This document shows positions 1-16,652 of a stretch of DNA of 64,000 nucleotides, one piece after another. This stretch comes from Phaeosaccion multiseriatum (lineage: Eukaryota > Ochrophyta, other classes), in assembly GCA_965112735.1 (NCBI GenBank), contig OZ218962.1, positions 2,108,001 to 2,172,000 of the forward strand, given 5' to 3'. Numbering within the stretch: the first letter of the stretch is position 1; each line of letters starts with the position of its first letter. Under the pieces are notes generated by a model. That model did no database searches. It was given only the letters and a program-made list of their open reading frames with translations, and was not told the DNA's origin. A program made the position numbers and the translations under genes.

Positions 1-30
1 CTCTTCCTCTCGCATGACTGCACTTTACTC

Positions 31-1620
31 TCACGATGTCATCGCAAGACACGTCTCGGCTTGTTGCTGGCCGCTCACTTTTGCGTCCAGGTCTTGCTGG
101 CCGCTCGCTTTTGCGTCCAGGTCTTGCTGGCCGCTCGCTTTTGCGTCCAGTTCCGCAATCGTGGCATTCCAGGAAGCTTGATCAGGGAAACTCTTTTCAT
201 AGTACCGGTCTCGGTCTCTCCGGACGTCCGCAAATGACTTTAGCGAGGTGGTGAGCAGCGTCTGAAGGGGAAGCTCTCCAATGCCCCATTTGCCTTTGAA
301 CAGGGAGTCACGAGCGGACTTTGCCGAGTAGCGGACTCTGCCAAACACGGAGGATGGCTTGGGTCCGAAGGATAAATCGTACAGCGCTTTACCCTCGGCA
401 ACGGCACGCTGGGAGTATGCCAGTAACGCCGTATGCAGAGACTCGGTTTTACTGGCAGGGTCGTAGTGCTGTTGGAGGCAGTCAGCCAGTGTGGTTGAGT
501 CGACCAAGGCTGAATTCACGCCTTGACCCGAGACGCCACCGGTGGCATGGGCTGCGTCTCCGGCCAAGGCCGCGCAGCTGTCGTAGTGATAGGTGTTGCA
601 GGTGACTTTCGAGGCGTGCCCGGGCTCTCCCCTGGCCACGAGTTGCTCGGCCATGGACTGAACGTCGGTTCCTCCCTCCGCCAGCTTTGGATACCGAAGT
701 GTCAGTGCTTCGACCACAGCGGGAACGTCGCTCTCGGTAGTGGCTCCTGACAAGAGGATGTCGTCTTCGTCGCTTCCCGTGAACAAGACGCAGCACCGCG
801 CGTGGACGGTCGGCTGGACAAACGCTGTGACAGAACCCGCCTTTGGGATGAGGAGTTGGACAGCCTCAGGGTCCAAACCAACAGGCATGCGGTCCAGCAA
901 CACCACCTTGAAGACTCCAGGCAACCTCTCTTGTGTGGCCTCGAACTCCGACCAGGCCGTAGCGATTTTGTCTCTTACCGTCGAGAATACACCGTCGCAA
1001 CCGACAACCAGGTCGAAGGGAGTCCTTCGGCCTTTCTCGGAGGTGACCGTCTTGCTTTTGAGGCAAACGTCGGCCACGCCGCAATCAAAGCTCATGGTGA
1101 ATCTCCCACTGTCGCTCCATCGCGCGTCCAGCTCGTCGGCCAGGGCTCGGCACAGGTTGGACTGAAAGAGTAAGATGCTGGGCTCGACCAGAGCAGCTTC
1201 TTCTGCTGATTCCCCTCTTCCGTGTTTGCCATCCTCTCCCTCGCGCAGGCGAATACTCATGGGTCCCACCACCAGGATGAAGCTTTCAGACTCCCACCCC
1301 CGGTGCTTCACAGCTTGCCAGAGAGTCTCGTCCACACTCTTGATCGCTGTGCGTCCGCGAATGCCCAACCCGAGGGAGTAGGCCCGCTTCCCGAGAACGC
1401 CCCCAGGCCGGGCTCCCTTCTCCAATAGATTCACGGAAGCGCCTGACTGCAGCAAGCGGTGAGCTAGAAGTAGCCCCGATGGGCCTCCTCCCACAATGGT
1501 GACGCGCAAACCGTTCAGTGTGTTCGGTAAGGGGAGTACCGGTTCCGGTGTTGTTTTCGTCCCCCCATTCTTCCCCGACATCAAAAGGAAAGGAATAGAA
1601 AGTAAGCTCCACCAGAGCAT
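31..1620 (-). CDS. FAD-dependent monooxygenase (aromatic hydroxylase / kynurenine-3-monooxygenase-like)
   Basis: One uninterrupted 529-residue reading frame. The N-terminal beta-alpha-beta FAD fold carries GGGPSG at residues 44-49. The DG motif (VVGCDG) is at 205-210, and the FAD ribose-binding GD motif (LAGDAAHAT) is at 352-360 followed by GVSGQGVNSAL. This order is that of group A flavin monooxygenases, which use NAD(P)H and O2 to hydroxylate small aromatic or polyene substrates; the substrate cannot be read from sequence. The first 14 residues are hydrophobic (WWSLLSIPFLL), so the protein may be secreted or membrane-anchored; a second Met at residue 14 would remove this segment. The C-terminus ends in three copies of a ten-residue unit (LDAKASGQQD) at 491-520, encoded by a 30-bp tandem repeat at about 61-150. 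No intron is needed, unlike most neighbours. Confidence 0.85.
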   Translation of the reverse strand: MLWWSLLSIPFLLMSGKNGGTKTTPEPVLPLPNTLNGLRVTIVGGGPSGLLLAHRLLQSGASVNLLEKGARPGGVLGKRAYSLGLGIRGRTAIKSVDETLWQAVKHRGWESESFILVVGPMSIRLREGEDGKHGRGESAEEAALVEPSILLFQSNLCRALADELDARWSDSGRFTMSFDCGVADVCLKSKTVTSEKGRRTPFDLVVGCDGVFSTVRDKIATAWSEFEATQERLPGVFKVVLLDRMPVGLDPEAVQLLIPKAGSVTAFVQPTVHARCCVLFTGSDEDDILLSGATTESDVPAVVEALTLRYPKLAEGGTDVQSMAEQLVARGEPGHASKVTCNTYHYDSCAALAGDAAHATGGVSGQGVNSALVDSTTLADCLQQHYDPASKTESLHTALLAYSQRAVAEGKALYDLSFGPKPSSVFGRVRYSAKSARDSLFKGKWGIGELPLQTLLTTSLKSFADVRRDRDRYYEKSFPDQASWNATIAELDAKASGQQDLDAKASGQQDLDAKVSGQQQAETCLAMTS

Positions 1621-1762
1621 TGACAGCGGCCCGTATCTTGAGCTGCTGTTGTTTTCTTTCTTTCTCTATTATCCTTATTTTTTTTGAGGTCCTTCCTTGA
1701 AGTTGCAAGTTGCCAAGTGTTGCCAAATGTGAATCGGTGGTTGACCAACTCCTCGTTCCTTT

Positions 1763-1808
1763 GACATTACTTTTAGACAACCATAGATGGCACTTAAGGG
1801 TGTAATAT
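1763..1808. repeat. Direct repeat, left copy (46 bp)
   Basis: The 46-bp stretch beginning GACATTACTTTTAGACAA recurs at 2857-2902 with one mismatch. The two copies bracket the LINE-like fragment and its AT microsatellite. Confidence 0.8.
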
Positions 1809-1902
1809 ATATTAATGACCCTAATGACCCCACGGAACGCCTGAAAGCGATCCCACAGCAGGACGAACGGGAGAAGGGCCTGGCCGAGCCCTCAGCCACA
1901 GT

Positions 1903-2839
1903 GTGAAGGGGGCTGGTGGTTGGCTTCTTCTTCAGCCGACCAAGAAGGCAGGGGGAGCACTCCACCTCACGGATGCCGAACATAAGAGTGCCATTCAGAG
2001 AAGACTGGGCATCGACCCCACCTACAGCAGGGACTGCCATAAGTGCCCTGGCAAGGCGCTGACGGAGGGGCACATCATCACCTGCACGAAGACGGGGCTC
2101 AGCACACCCCAACACGACGCTGTGCAGAAGGCACTTGTCGCCCTGATGAAGAGCGAGGGCCTGGGCAGAGGGATAGTCCAGAACACCAGTGTAATATATA
2201 TATATATAGAACACCAGCTTCCCCTTCTTCATGAGGGCAAGAACGGTCACCCCGCGACGAGGGAGAGGGGGGAGCAACGCCGTGAGGGGTGACGCCCACG
2301 TGGCCAAGCAAATGGAGATGGACATCGTGACCCCCCCCAGGATGTTTGAGCTTCCATCCGACCACGAATATGGGGACGGCCACAAGTCCCTGATGATCGA
2401 CGTCACGCTCACTGATGCCACCAACATCACCAATCGTGCCAAGGCCTCGAAGGAGGCACTCGCGGCAGCCAAGAAGGCTGAAGCAACCAAGCGCACCAAG
2501 TATGGGGTGCCACAAGCCGGCATGGAAGGCCAGGGTGGAGATATCCACTATGACCCTACGAGGTACCACCTCGTCCCTTTCGGTATGGAACAACAAGGCG
2601 CATTTTGTCCGTCTGCCCAGGTGTTGATTAAAACACTCGCCACCCACATGGCTGGGGGGCACGAACATCTGGACATGAGGGCTTATGCGAGGGCTGTTTG
2701 CGTCATTCGGCGGCGATTGGCCGTTGCGCTCCAGCGGGCTCGACACGAAAGATCGATTCGACATAGGATCCTGGCTGGCATCAACTTTATGCCAATCGGG
2801 AGAACTGACGCATCGGAGGGATACGACCTCGGGGACTAA
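1903..2839 (+). pseudogene. LINE-like reverse-transcriptase C-terminal fragment (frameshifted)
   Basis: Two overlapping reading frames (1903-2292 and 2231-2839) together read like the end of a non-LTR retrotransposon ORF2. The first has a CCHC zinc knuckle spaced C-x2-C-x8-H-x3-C (CHKCPGKALTEGHIITC). The second continues with a DVTLTDATNITN segment, an Ala/Lys-rich helix and a GAFCPSAQ stretch as in algal RT tails. The frame changes around a TA microsatellite at about 2191-2208, so the copy is broken. No RT palm motif is present; only the 3' end survives, which fits 5' truncation of a LINE. A poly(A)-like AATAAA word follows about 100 bases downstream. The family is inferred from general similarity; it could also be the tail of another RT class. 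Confidence 0.55.
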
Positions 2840-2856
2840 GTTCCCCGGGGCGGTGA

Positions 2857-2902
2857 GACATTACTTTTAGACAATCATAGATGGCACTTAAGGGTGTAAT
2901 AT
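2857..2902. repeat. Direct repeat, right copy (46 bp)
   Basis: Partner of 1763-1808 (one C/T mismatch), lying 18 bases after the stop of the broken RT fragment. Confidence 0.8.
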
Positions 2903-2932
2903 AATATCATACCCCACGAGTCCCACCCCCGC

Positions 2933-2947
2933 CCCATTAAGTCAATA
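2933..2947 (+). repeat. LINE 3'-end word, short copy
   Basis: The word CCCATTAAGTCAATA is followed by AAC, making a CAATAAA poly(A)-like signal. The same word follows the second RT fragment at 3701 and recurs at 36151 and, reversed, at 52651. It probably marks the 3' end of one LINE family. Confidence 0.5.
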
Positions 2948-3328
2948 AACAAATCCCATTTTACCCCCCACAGCGAGACCCGCAAGGAGCGGCGGCACTA
3001 TGCCGGCACCTACGACCAAGAGCGTGTTCGCTGTAGGTGTATGGGCAGGACATCGACATTAGGTATCGAGAGGGTCGATTTTGGTATGATTCGGGACTGT
3101 AGGCGGGAGGTTATCGGGTCAGTGACAAGGCTGTGTAGTAGGCAAAGGAGTATCAGGACAAGGACACAAATGACATTGGGGCAGGTGTAGGGACACATTA
3201 GGAACGTCTAGCAAAAAGGTGATGAGCCGCACGCACATCTCATCTATCTTGGAGTGAGCGGTAGGTCTCTAGGAGGCTACTGAGAGCTGTTCCGGGAAGG
3301 GTCGTCACTGCCCTGGCTCGGAGGCTAA

Positions 3329-3610
3329 CATCGCCTCACCATCTTCGCCATCGAGACCCACGGACGACTCGGCGCACAGGCGCAATCGCTCCTACACGCA
3401 CTCGCCGAGCACGTCGTCTCCCGCACGGGCCGCACCGGCTCCTCCACCACCAAGGGCCACGTCCTGACCAGGCTTCACCGCCTCGTCATCGATCGTCAGC
3501 TGCAGCCACCAGATGTGGCTCTCGGAGCGAGAGCGCGCCTTCCTGGGCCGGCTCAACCGCGGTGCTGGTCCTGCACCTCCCCTCCCCGCCCATCAAGAGG
3601 GGGTGTAACC
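3329..3610 (+). pseudogene. Second LINE-like RT C-terminal fragment
   Basis: After an in-frame stop at 3326-3328 the + strand reads FAIETHGRLGAQAQSLLHAL, the conserved end of algal LINE-type RT proteins (a Phe-x3-Glu-Thr-x-Gly core followed by a helix). The frame runs on to about 3700 but becomes low-complexity. No start codon or upstream RT domain is present. It lies in the same orientation as the first fragment 500 bases away and is followed by the same 3' word. The two may be separate truncated insertions or pieces of one. Confidence 0.5.
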
Positions 3611-3682
3611 GGTCCCTCGAGGGCCCCGGAGACACAGAGACACATGCACACGCACACACACACAAACACAAACACGCCAATT

Positions 3683-3727
3683 ACACTTTCAGTTTCTTAG
3701 GTGATTCCCATTAAGTCAATATATTAT
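3683..3727 (+). repeat. Dispersed 45-bp LINE 3'-end motif, long copy
   Basis: Reads ACACTTTCAGTTTCTTAGG then TGATTCCCATTAAGTCAATA. The reverse complement at 52651-52692 matches nearly base for base, and shorter versions lie at 2933 and 36151. It is followed by a C-rich homopolymer run. Confidence 0.65.
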
Positions 3728-4433
3728 CCCCCCCCCCCCCCCACTAGGTAAACTTGCAATGGAACAGTACAGTGCATTTGGGGGAGGGGGGGATTTAAAA
3801 AAGTAGCAACAGCCATAAGCCGTGTTGAGTCTATTTCGACACCCCCATCCACTGCCATTCCACCCTCCCTCTATCGATTACGAATAAACACCCTAACCCC
3901 GCTCCTCCCGTCTCCCTCACCCTCATTATACATCCCTCACCTCCTCTATCTACAGTTTCACCAAATTTGGCCCCCATTCACATCATCCATCAGGTGGTGA
4001 AAGCCTCCCGTCTGTGCCTCGGCCTTTGAGTCATACATAATCCGTCAGCTTGTCTGTCCATCAGTCAAGTCGAGTCAAGGCAAGTCAAGTTCTGTCATGA
4101 CCCTTCTCGCTCACCCGCAAAAAGCCCTCAACCCACATAATAGAGACTGGAGAAAATATACCTCCCCCCTCGATACTCCTCCTCCTCCTCCTCCTCCTCC
4201 TCCTCCTCCTCCTCCTCCTCCTCCTCCTCCTCCTCCTCCTCCTCCTCCTCCTCCTCCTCCTCTTCCTCCTCCTCCTCATCCTCCTGCTCCTGCTCCTGCT
4301 CCTCCTCCTCCTTTTCCTTCTCCTCTTCCTCTTCCTCCTCCTCCTCCTCCTTTGCTCGGCTCTGGCACCGATGCACCGCAGCACCACAAACACTCCGAGA
4401 GGAAAAAGCTTTCACAAAGCTGAAATCGAAACC
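3728..4433. other. Intergenic stretch with a large CTC trinucleotide array
   Basis: No gene is seen. A (CTC)n microsatellite with interruptions occupies about 4170-4360. The long open frames across it are artefacts of repeated triplets. The stretch is the 3' flank of the ABCG gene. Confidence 0.7.
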
Positions 4434-10338
<5,905 letters not shown>

Positions 10339-10850
10339 CTCTCTTCTCTGTTGTTTTTTACTATTTTCCTACCTTCTCTATCCTCCTTCTTCAATCTGCA
10401 CCAACCGCCGCACCCCAGCTGCTCTCTTTCCAAGAAGAGCGGCCACGTGTTACAAGCAGGCCTTGTGAGCGCGCTAGGAGGGGGAGGGAGGACCAACTGC
10501 GGAGCGGGCGGGAGAGAGGGCGTTTTAGCGGGAGAAAAAGGGCGTTTAAAAGCGGGAGAGAGGAAGGGGTGATTTGTGGATGTTAAAAGTGCGCATTCCT
10601 GCGTTTGCAGCTCGAATCCACAAAACACTAAACACAAAACACCCCACCTTAAACTCAACACAGAGCACCCAGCAATAATTTTTTCTTGCATCGGTGCAGC
10701 AAGAGCATCCAAGCACTCTCCGTCAACTGATCGCTTCCAGTCGACTGTCTCCGCGCATTGCAACATCTCCAGGGGTGCGTACACCGAGAATCTGCCCCCC
10801 CCCCCACCTCATCCACCTCAGCAACCTCAACCCAACAGCAAGCGAGCGAG
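10339..10850. promoter_or_regulatory. Divergent intergenic region, ABCG / glutaredoxin
   Basis: The 512 bases lie between two genes transcribed away from each other and must hold both promoters. I see two GGGCGTTT words near 10518 and 10538 but no firm TATA box. Confidence 0.4.
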
Positions 10851-12144
10851 ATGACCTTCCGGACCAGCAAGCTGTTCTTGGCACTGTGCGGTATCGGTAT
10901 CCTCAGCAACTCGGGCAGCCAAGCCTTTGTCATCCGCCCAGTGACCGCTCTGGCCCCGGCGCCTGTGGCGGTGGGAGCGGGCGAATCAAGCGCCCGGCAA
11001 TCCGCCACCGTGCCCAGCAGGACCAGCGGCAGCAGCCGAGTGACCGTCGGCAAGCGGAGGCTTTACTCCAGCTCGGAGGGAGGGACGGCAGCGGGGACGA
11101 TAACCCAGAACGGGGTGGTGACGGTGTACCACAAGGAAACTTGCCCGCACTGCAAAGAGGTGAGGGAGTCAGAATCAGTCGCAATACCCCGACGGACCGG
11201 ACCCACTCTTCTCTGTTGCCTGCATTTCTCTCCAATCGCCCTCTCTCTCTCTCTCTCTCTCTCTCCGCTCCCGTAATGTACCTGCTCCAGCGACGTGAGT
11301 CTTCATGCAGCTCCACACCCACCCACCGCAGGCACCCCCACTTACTCCATACTCCTTGCTGCTACTGTGCCATGTATCTCTTGGTGCTGCCGACTCAGGT
11401 GCTTAAGCTGCTGCGTGAGGAGTACTCGCTGGAGGTGGCGGCCGTGGACGTACTGGAGGGAGAGGACAGCGAAAAGAAGATTAAGCAGATGCGCACCTTT
11501 AGCGGAGGAAGAAACACGGTGCGTTAGTTAGGCTTTTGGCTTGCGTTGGGCTGTTTTTGATGGGGCGAAGCACGTTATGCCACGCCGTGGGTTGGGTGGA
11601 TGGAGGGGCGCCACAGCGGTGTGCAGGGCTTTGGGTTGAGTTGAGTTGAGTTGATTGTTGATGGGGCGAAACACTGTACGCTAGACTGAGGGCGGGGGGG
11701 AGAAAGTTTGGTTGGTTGTTGATGCCTTCCGTGGTTCCTGTTCAGGTTCTGCGCCGAGCAAAGCGGGGTACCGAATTCGGTACCTACGATAGCGAAGAGA
11801 AGAAGGAAGTTGTCCGCTCTAAATGAGTTGCGTGTCGAGTTACTCGTGAGGGTGGCCTCCTCGTGGGTACACACACCACACACCTCTTCTTCGCTAGTTG
11901 CTTCTATCCACCCAAGCAACCAACCATTCCAATCAACCAACCAAGCAACCAACTAACCAACCAACCATCCATCCATCCAACCAACCAACAGGTGCCGCAG
12001 GTGTTCTTCAACTCGGAGCACTTGGGGGGTAACGACGACGTGCAGGGGCTGCACAAGGAGGGCACGCTGCAAGCCAAGGTGGAGGAGGTGAGGGCTAACG
12101 AGCCCTCCATGATGAAGGACTCGTGGTATCACCCCTGGTACTGA
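10851..12144 (+). CDS. Plastid-directed glutaredoxin, 3 exons
   Basis: Exons 10851-11159, 11399-11518 and 11992-12144, all in phase 0, give 193 residues. The N-terminus is a signal peptide (KLFLALCGIGIL) followed by SQAFVIRP, an ASAF-like plastid-import motif, and a Ser/Arg-rich transit region. The redox domain has a dithiol CPHC at residues 98-101 in VTVYHKETCPHCKE, the cis-proline loop TVPQVFF around 143-149 and the GG element (HLGGNDD) that binds glutathione. It should reduce disulfides or glutathionylated proteins in the plastid. After the fold a short tail ends in SWYHPWY, which is not part of the core domain. The middle intron holds a CT repeat close to the acceptor. Confidence 0.85.
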
Positions 12145-13126
12145 GCTGCACCAGGTGCCGAGCCGAGCTCAGCTGAGCCTTACCCGACCGTGGCGACGAG
12201 CTGGGCGGGTGTGTGGGGGCATATGGGTGGCTGGGTGGTGGGCGTGGATGGGTGCGTGGGTGGCGTAGGTGCGGGTCTGCCCTGTCTGGGTTCGTCATGT
12301 ACAGCTGGGGGCGAAGAGCAGGCAGGACAGGCAAGAGGGAGGGAGGGAGGGAGGTGGCGGGGGGGGGGGACGTGGGTCAGTCACATGGTGTGAGGCGGGG
12401 AGTAAAGCACCAGCAAGTCTTCTGCCTGCTCGTGTTTCCTTCCGACCCTCTCTCTCGCCCGTGCGCGGGGTAGAGTACATGGTTGTGACCTACAGAGGTC
12501 TTGGGGAGGCAAGAGGGAAGGAAGCATGTACACCGCCTTGCAAGCGGACGGAGGAGGAGGGCCTCCGAGTCGAGAGGCAGGAGGGCCAGGAGGAGGGCGT
12601 GCTGCTGTGCTGTTGTGCTGGCTTGCTGAGGTGAAGGGGTGTGGGTGCGTGCTTCCTGCTTCGTTCTGTGAAGTGGAGGATGAGGGGCCTGAGCCGCTCC
12701 AATGCAACACTTGTCAAGGCATCTCTCAGACAAGTAACGACAGTACACACAAAATGGAGAGGCGTGGACCCACCCCGAGTCGGTTATAAATTTACGTTTA
12801 TTCTTTCGTTTAATAAAAGGTTTTAACGTCTAAAATGAACGTTGCAAATAATCAGGCGGGTTTTACACACTGCTGTCCGCCAGCAGCCCCCCAGAGCCGC
12901 CCCCCCCCCCCCTCCCGCACCCAACTGATAGGGGGGGGGGGCACGCTTAAATGCTGTTCGATAAAAACACTTGAAAAGTGCGGTGTTTGTACAGTACTCC
13001 ATCGACCCCAGAGACTGACAACGGTTGAGATGAATGACTTACAGGGTAAAGGGTGTGAAGGATGTGTGGCATGCATGTGCGTTATGTATGTATGTGTGTG
13101 TGTGTGGTGTGTACGCAGTCGTCTAT
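12145..13126. other. Convergent intergenic region
   Basis: About 980 bases between the 3' ends of the glutaredoxin and FCP genes. There are C and G homopolymers near 12901-12940 and an AATAAAA word at about 12811-12817. No coding frame is convincing. Confidence 0.5.
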
Positions 13127-14913
13127 CTACCAGCCCTGTCCGGTGAGGGCTGGCACGGATCCGGGGTTGTAGTGCTCGCAGAAGAAAGCAGTCACGGCGA
13201 GCATGGCCTGTTGGTTGTTCAGCAGTGGGTGGGGGAATGGGGGGCGGTTGCGGGGGTTTGAGGTGAGTATCAGGACACACCCTTGACTTGGAACCATGTC
13301 ACCGGGGCCCAATACCCACGCACGCACGCACGCACGCACGCACGCACACACACACAAGCCAGATCGTCCAGCATATCAGGGAAGTAGGCTCAGCGAATCC
13401 GTTTGCGTGAAACATCTCACCCCCTACAAGAGTCATTTCTTTTTACTGACTTACCAGTCGGCCGTTCTTGAGCTCCTTGAGGCGGGTGGCGTCGGTGATG
13501 CCTCCAGCCTTCTTCTTGGCGTTGAGGAAGTCCCATCCGAGGTCACCTGCCTCTCTGTCTCCCTCTCCTGTGCATGTCGACAATGGCAGGGACACAGGTA
13601 CCGATCTTTGTCAGTCTTGCTAGTGCTTGCATTTGCGTCTGGATCGGCATCATGTATATATCTCTCATCGTATCCTGTGCTTTCCTATAGCACCTCCTTC
13701 ACTAACTTACCCTTCCACAAGTCCGCTGTGTCGGACTGTCCCTCTGCCAGGCCAATGGACATCAAGAGCTGCGCGAAACGAAACGACGACACCAGAAGGA
13801 GAGAAGAGACAACGCCCGCGTGAGTGATTGGTGGGGGTACATGATACCTCCTCGTAAATCTATGAGAACGAAAGGCACCCACTGACGAACAGTACCAACC
13901 GACGAACAAATGTACCATACCAACTGACCTGTGCGAATCCGAAGGGGTTCTTCTGTGCGAACTCCTGTGCCGCTTGGGTCCAGTCGCTGGTCTCGTAGCC
14001 GCAGCCGGGCAGGTGGATACCCGCGTGGGTGGTCACGATGCCGACAAAGGCAAGCATGCAGATGCGGCCTGAGAAAGGAGGAGAGGAGAGAAAAGGGCGT
14101 GGGTGGTGAGGAGAGAAGAGAACGAAGGAGGCTGAGGAGAGAGCAAGGAACGAAATTGGTGTGTATCAACCATCAACTCACCGTGCTTGAGCTCAGCCTC
14201 ACGCAGCCACTTGACATCAGCGCTGATTCCCATACCCTCTGTTCCCAGCCCCACCTCGGAGAGGCTGGCCAGTCCAAGGGGGTCCCATGGCTTATCCTTG
14301 GTCTTTGCGGCAAGAGTTATACAGTAAAAGAAGAGAAGTTGGACGGAGCAGGTGTATAGGCGAAAAGCTTAAGGGCATTATGGAGCTTGTAGAAAGGGAT
14401 TAGAGCTAGTGGAAGGCCCTCTCACGGCCCACTCTCTGTGCGCACACATGCTATGGGCCATCAGTGGAATGGCCTGGAAAACTGCGTACGTTGCAAAAAC
14501 AAAACCGCCTACTCTCGTACCTCGACAGAGGTTCCGACGTAGCCGTCCAGGGCGCCCATGGTTGTGGTCGCCTGTGCGAAAGGAAGGAACACACGCCAAC
14601 CACCAGCAAGGCAGAAAAACATGAGTTAGAGGGAAGTACGCGCCCTTTCGAGTGGAGCGAACACCCTCTCGGCCCTCCTCACTCCTTCCCTTCGACGGTG
14701 CCCTTCGAAGAGCCAGCTATTCTCCTGCAGACTCATAGCACCCCCAAGTCCTCATTCTCTGTTATTGCTCCTGGCTGGGCCTCTCTTCATCGCTGCACCG
14801 GTCCTCACCTTACTCCTGGGTGCCTGCTTGACGAGGCTCGCCACCTGCACAGAGGGAACGAAGGCGGAGGCGCACCCGAGGGTGGCCAGAGCGGCGACAC
14901 AGGCGGTCTTCAT
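13127..14913 (-). CDS. Fucoxanthin chlorophyll a/c-binding (LHC) antenna protein, 7 exons
   Basis: Exons 14913-14809, 14571-14521, 14302-14182, 14068-13929, 13768-13711, 13546-13455 and 13207-13127 join in phase to 215 residues, normal for FCP proteins. The pre-sequence MKTACVAALATLGCASAFVP is a signal peptide ending in the SAF motif at the plastid-import cleavage site. The first LHC helix reads WLREAELKHGRICMLAFVG, with the Glu and His that bind chlorophyll. The third reads LKELKNGRLAMLAVTAFF with Glu, Asn and Arg. A middle helix lies around LLMSIGLAEGQ. The protein sits in the thylakoid membrane and passes light energy to the photosystems. The Lhcf or Lhcr subtype was not resolved. It faces the acidic-protein gene head to head. 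Confidence 0.9.
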
Positions 14914-15183
14914 GGTGTTGAGTTGGAGTAAAAGGAGAGAGAAGGAGGGAGAAGGGGTACAATGGACGTACGAGTTGAGATGTGAGGATCGATTGAATTT
15001 GGGGATGATGTCATGTTGACAGCGAGGTGAAATTCGAAACTCTCGTGGGTGTCCGAGACGGCATGTGGAGGTGGCGCCGGGCCTCCACTTCCCAAACAAA
15101 TTGACCAGCCAATGGACCAGCCGCGCCTCGGGGTAGGAGACAGAACTCAGATCGTCTACTTCTGAGGATCCACCGCCCTTATT
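14914..15183. promoter_or_regulatory. Short divergent promoter region, FCP / acidic protein
   Basis: Only 270 bases separate two diverging start codons. A CCAAT word at 15109-15113 sits inside a doubled GACCAGCC. Bidirectional control is inferred. Confidence 0.35.
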
Positions 15184-15684
15184 ATGTCTTCCACCAGTGT
15201 GGAGGTGTCGGCCGACCTGGCTAGGCGCATTCGCGAGAGTCGGCAGAGGCAGGGCGGCAATGGAGAGGGCACGGGCGGGAACTCTCCCTCTGTTTTCTCA
15301 GACCTGGTTGTGCTCCGAAGAGGCGAGACCTTGGCGAAGAAGCGGGAGGACACTGGGGAGGACGACAAGGCAGCGGTTGCGGTGGAAGAAGCGTCGAGGC
15401 AGCATCAGGATACCGACAGCGCCGCGCCTGCTCAGGCTGCGGATGGAAGAGGAGTGGAGGCGGAGGTGGGCAAGGAAGCGGAGAAGGACGAGGAGGAGGA
15501 CGAGGGGGGCGAGCGAGCCCAGGAAGTGCTGCAGTCCTCGATGCCCATTTCGACGTGGGAAGACATCGAGGATGCGACCTTTCACCTCGTGAAAGAAGGG
15601 GGGGATGCGGAGAAGGGGGGAGAGGAGGACAAGAGAGACGGCAGGGACGGCCCAGATGCTGATGGAAAACAAGACGGAAGAAGA

Positions 15685-15715
<31 letters not shown>

Positions 15716-16597
15716 ATGATCATGATGCCGACGGCGAGGGCAATGATGGCAATGATAAGGAGGGCCTGGATGGGATAGGGGAGGAGGAGGAGGAGGAGGA
15801 GGAGGGGGGGGAGGGAGAGGAGGGGAAGGAGGACGGGGAGGGCGGAGATGCTGCCGTGGAGGCCGCATCGTCTGCTATACCCTGTCCTCCGCCCCCGCCG
15901 TCCGCGGAGCCAGTGTTGCTGGTGAACATCACCGCCATCTGTGCTCGGGCCGGCTCGGGTTTCCAGGGAGACGTGGACGCCATGGTGGAGAGAGTGAAGC
16001 AGCGACTCGACGAGTCCTTCTGCGACGTGGTGGAGGAGCTGTTCCACTCCGGGGCAGGCTTGCACGCGACATCGACGGTGAGCCACAGCCGGAGCAGCGG
16101 AAGAAGACGGATGGAGCACTCTCTTCTCTGACTTTGCCACGTTGCCGCCCCTCCCTCCCCCCGTCCCTTCCTCCCTTCACCCCTTCCTCCTCCCCCCTTG
16201 CTTGCGGCCCAAATGCCAGCCCAATCAATCCGTTTTGACCCATTTCCCCAGTACCCAATGTCCATTTGCCCCCTCTCGACTCAATCACTCACTCACTCAC
16301 TCACTCACTCACTCCCTGTCCAACCATCCGCCGACCCCAACAGACGAGCGCTGCGCTTGTGAGCCGCCTAGAGGGCCTGAGCCGGGGTCACATCTACTCC
16401 GTGCTGCCCTATCCCACGGAGCTCGGAGGGAGGAAGGTGAAGGACATGTGGGCGGAGGTGGAGATCCCGTCCAAACATCGCTCTGTGGAGATGATCAAGA
16501 GGCTGCTGAGGTACGTAAGATTTCGTAAGATTAAGATGTAGGCGACCCTTAAGGCCAGTGTGCAAGTGTGTAGGCAGTGGTGGGGTGATGCGAGTGG

Positions 16598-16652
<55 letters not shown>

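Noticed and set aside
4097-4423. Long Pro, Glu or Arg frames across the CTC array
   Set aside because: All six frames of a trinucleotide repeat stay open; no non-repeat coding sequence is attached.
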